Below are positions 6,373 through 7,355 of a DNA stretch of 7,355 bases, one piece after another. The DNA comes from DATGIQ01 sp035295665. Lineage in GTDB: Bacteria > Planctomycetota > Planctomycetia > Gemmatales > Gemmataceae. The notes under the pieces are model-generated. The model saw only the letters and a program-made list of their open reading frames with translations, searched no databases and was not told the DNA's origin. The position numbers and the translations under genes were made by a program. Positions within the stretch are counted from its first letter, which is position 1, and each line of letters opens with the position of its first letter. The DNA is taken from assembly GCA_035295665.1 (NCBI GenBank), contig DATGIQ010000447.1, forward strand, positions 1-7,355, written 5' to 3'.

Positions 6373-7355
6373 ATGGATCTCACCTCTCTGTCCAAATTGG
6401 CAAATCTGGCGTTCCGAACACGCAGGTGGCAGCGCCACCGTCTAAATCGTACCAAGGCGATTGGCTATCGGTTGCAATTGGAAACGCTTGAAGATCGGAC
6501 AGTCTTGGACACGGTGAACTGGACCAATCCTGCGGGCGGCAATTGGAATGTGCCTGGCAACTGGAATGTAGGCCATGTGCCGGCTGCGAGCGATGATGTC
6601 ATCATCGATATTCCTCTCACCGGGCCTGTAGTGATCAATGTCCCCGTAACGGTGGCCAGTGCGGCGACTATGACGGTTGGATCGAATGTTAGAGTTCAGA
6701 TAGCCGCCGGCCAGACCTTGAGCGTGGCGGGGGCGGCGAATCTGGCCAGCGGCAGTATCGTGACGCTGAGCAGCGGCTTCGGCAGCACGCAGCGGCTGGT
6801 GGTCGACGGCACGCTGACGGCCATAGGCAGCACGCTGACCTTGGACGCCAGCGGCTACCAAGCCAACACGCAGCTCATCGTCAACGGCACCCTGACCGCC
6901 AGCGGCTCAACCTTCAGTCAGACCGGGGGTTCCTTCGCCGCCGTGACCATCAGCCATGCCGGCGACCTGTCCGCCAACCGCTTCGACCTGCCGCTGTACG
7001 TGCCGGCCGCGCTGGTGCCGCAGCTGGCCGGGGGCACGACGGCCAATCGCCGCTTCCAGGACATCAACATCCTCTCCAGCACGATCAGCAGCGGCTCGCT
7101 GGACCTCAATGCCATCGGCAGTGAATCGACCGCCAACCTGCGCTACGTCTTTCCGGGCGGCTTCACCATCGCCGCCGGGGCCGCCCTCAACGTCGCCGCG
7201 GGGGTCAAAGTTCTGCTCCAACCCGGCCAGACCTTGAGCGTGGCGGGGGCGGCGAATCTGGCCAGCGGCAGTATCGTGACGCTGAGCAGCGGCTTCGGCA
7301 GCACGCAGCGGCTGGTGGTCGACGGCACGCTGACGGCCATAGGCAGCACGCTGAC
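6373..7355 (+). CDS. Large repetitive surface protein, beta-solenoid type, 3' end outside window
   Basis: The frame from ATG 6373 is open to the window edge: 327 codons plus two bases, no stop. The N-terminus is basic (FRTRRWQRHRLNRTKAIGYR), followed by LQLETLEDRTVLD at about 34-46. This is the 'LExLExRxVL' type motif found near the start of many large planctomycete extracellular proteins and thought to relate to export. Next comes a W- and G-rich block (about 50-80, GGNWNVPGNWNVGHVPAASD, then DVIIDI), typical of solenoid caps. From about 108 the protein is rich in A, G, S, T, L and V in short strands (GQTLSVAGAANLASGSIV, QRLVVDGTLTAIGSTLT), as in right-handed beta-helix adhesins. GQTLSVAG recurs at residues 113 and 285, a period of 172. 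Within one unit, QRLVVDGTLTAIGSTLT and QLIVNGTLTASGSTF form a smaller repeat about 27 residues apart. It is expected to be secreted or on the cell surface; ligand unknown. Total length cannot be seen. Confidence 0.85.
   Translation, partial: MDLTSLSKLANLAFRTRRWQRHRLNRTKAIGYRLQLETLEDRTVLDTVNWTNPAGGNWNVPGNWNVGHVPAASDDVIIDIPLTGPVVINVPVTVASAATMTVGSNVRVQIAAGQTLSVAGAANLASGSIVTLSSGFGSTQRLVVDGTLTAIGSTLTLDASGYQANTQLIVNGTLTASGSTFSQTGGSFAAVTISHAGDLSANRFDLPLYVPAALVPQLAGGTTANRRFQDINILSSTISSGSLDLNAIGSESTANLRYVFPGGFTIAAGAALNVAAGVKVLLQPGQTLSVAGAANLASGSIVTLSSGFGSTQRLVVDGTLTAIGSTL
6707..6839 (+). repeat. Long direct repeat, copy 1 (period 516 bp)
   Basis: This segment is identical base for base to 7223-7355, 516 bp downstream, and in frame with it. 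The base just before differs (G at 6706, C at 7222), so 6707 is the left limit of perfect identity. The right limit is unknown because copy 2 runs into the window edge. Confidence 0.95.
7223..7355 (+). repeat. Long direct repeat, copy 2, cut by window edge
   Basis: At least 133 bases identical to 6707-6839, including third codon positions, in the same reading frame. It implies a 172-residue unit starting a second round. More copies may follow to the right. Confidence 0.95.

Noticed and set aside
6146..6445. 99-codon frame across 6150-6372
   Set aside because: No ribosome binding site, odd composition, and it runs into the surface protein gene in another frame.
6442..7349. Several frames on both strands inside the surface protein gene
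   Set aside because: They are explained by the open + strand frame from 6373, which has no stop in the window and carries the planctomycete N-terminal motif and in-frame repeats.

Overview
The window looks like a high-GC planctomycete genome, possibly of the Gemmata group. The evidence is an ECF sigma factor overlapping a zinc-finger/Ser-Thr kinase, an exported coiled-coil protein, and a repetitive surface protein with the N-terminal 'LETLEDRTVL' type motif common on large planctomycete extracellular proteins. The lineage is inferred from these gene families; no rRNA or other phylogenetic marker is present.

Layout. Positions 1-1355 (+) hold the 3' part (450 codons) of a conserved but functionally unassigned protein ending in a predicted winged helix. 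Its reading frame runs off the left edge. Positions 1356-1864 contain no intact gene but hold debris: on the + strand the winged-helix tail of an AlbA_2/RecG-like or Fic-like protein, carrying a 12-bp tandem repeat, and on the - strand the middle of a type II toxin-antitoxin operon. In that operon a Phd/YefM-like antitoxin has lost its 5' end and a RelE-like toxin has lost its 3' end, yet the ATGA stop/start overlap survives. Positions 1865-5036 (-) carry an ECF sigma gene followed, with a 23-bp overlap, by an 844-residue membrane Ser/Thr kinase whose cytoplasmic N-terminus has an anti-sigma-like H-x3-C-x2-C motif. A 270-bp divergent intergenic region (5037-5306) separates this pair from a + strand gene for a 280-residue exported protein (5307-6149). 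From 6373 to the right edge (+) runs a surface protein gene with no stop codon in the window. It contains a repeat of period 516 bp (172 residues), with at least 133 bp identical between copies.

How the parts may work together. Sigma and kinase almost certainly form one translationally coupled signalling unit: the periplasmic C-terminal region of the kinase could sense a cue, and the ZAS-like motif and/or kinase could control the sigma factor. The divergently placed exported protein and the surface protein behind it are plausible targets, but this rests on arrangement only. The 1356-1864 debris indicates repeated insertion and deletion next to the unassigned gene at the left edge.
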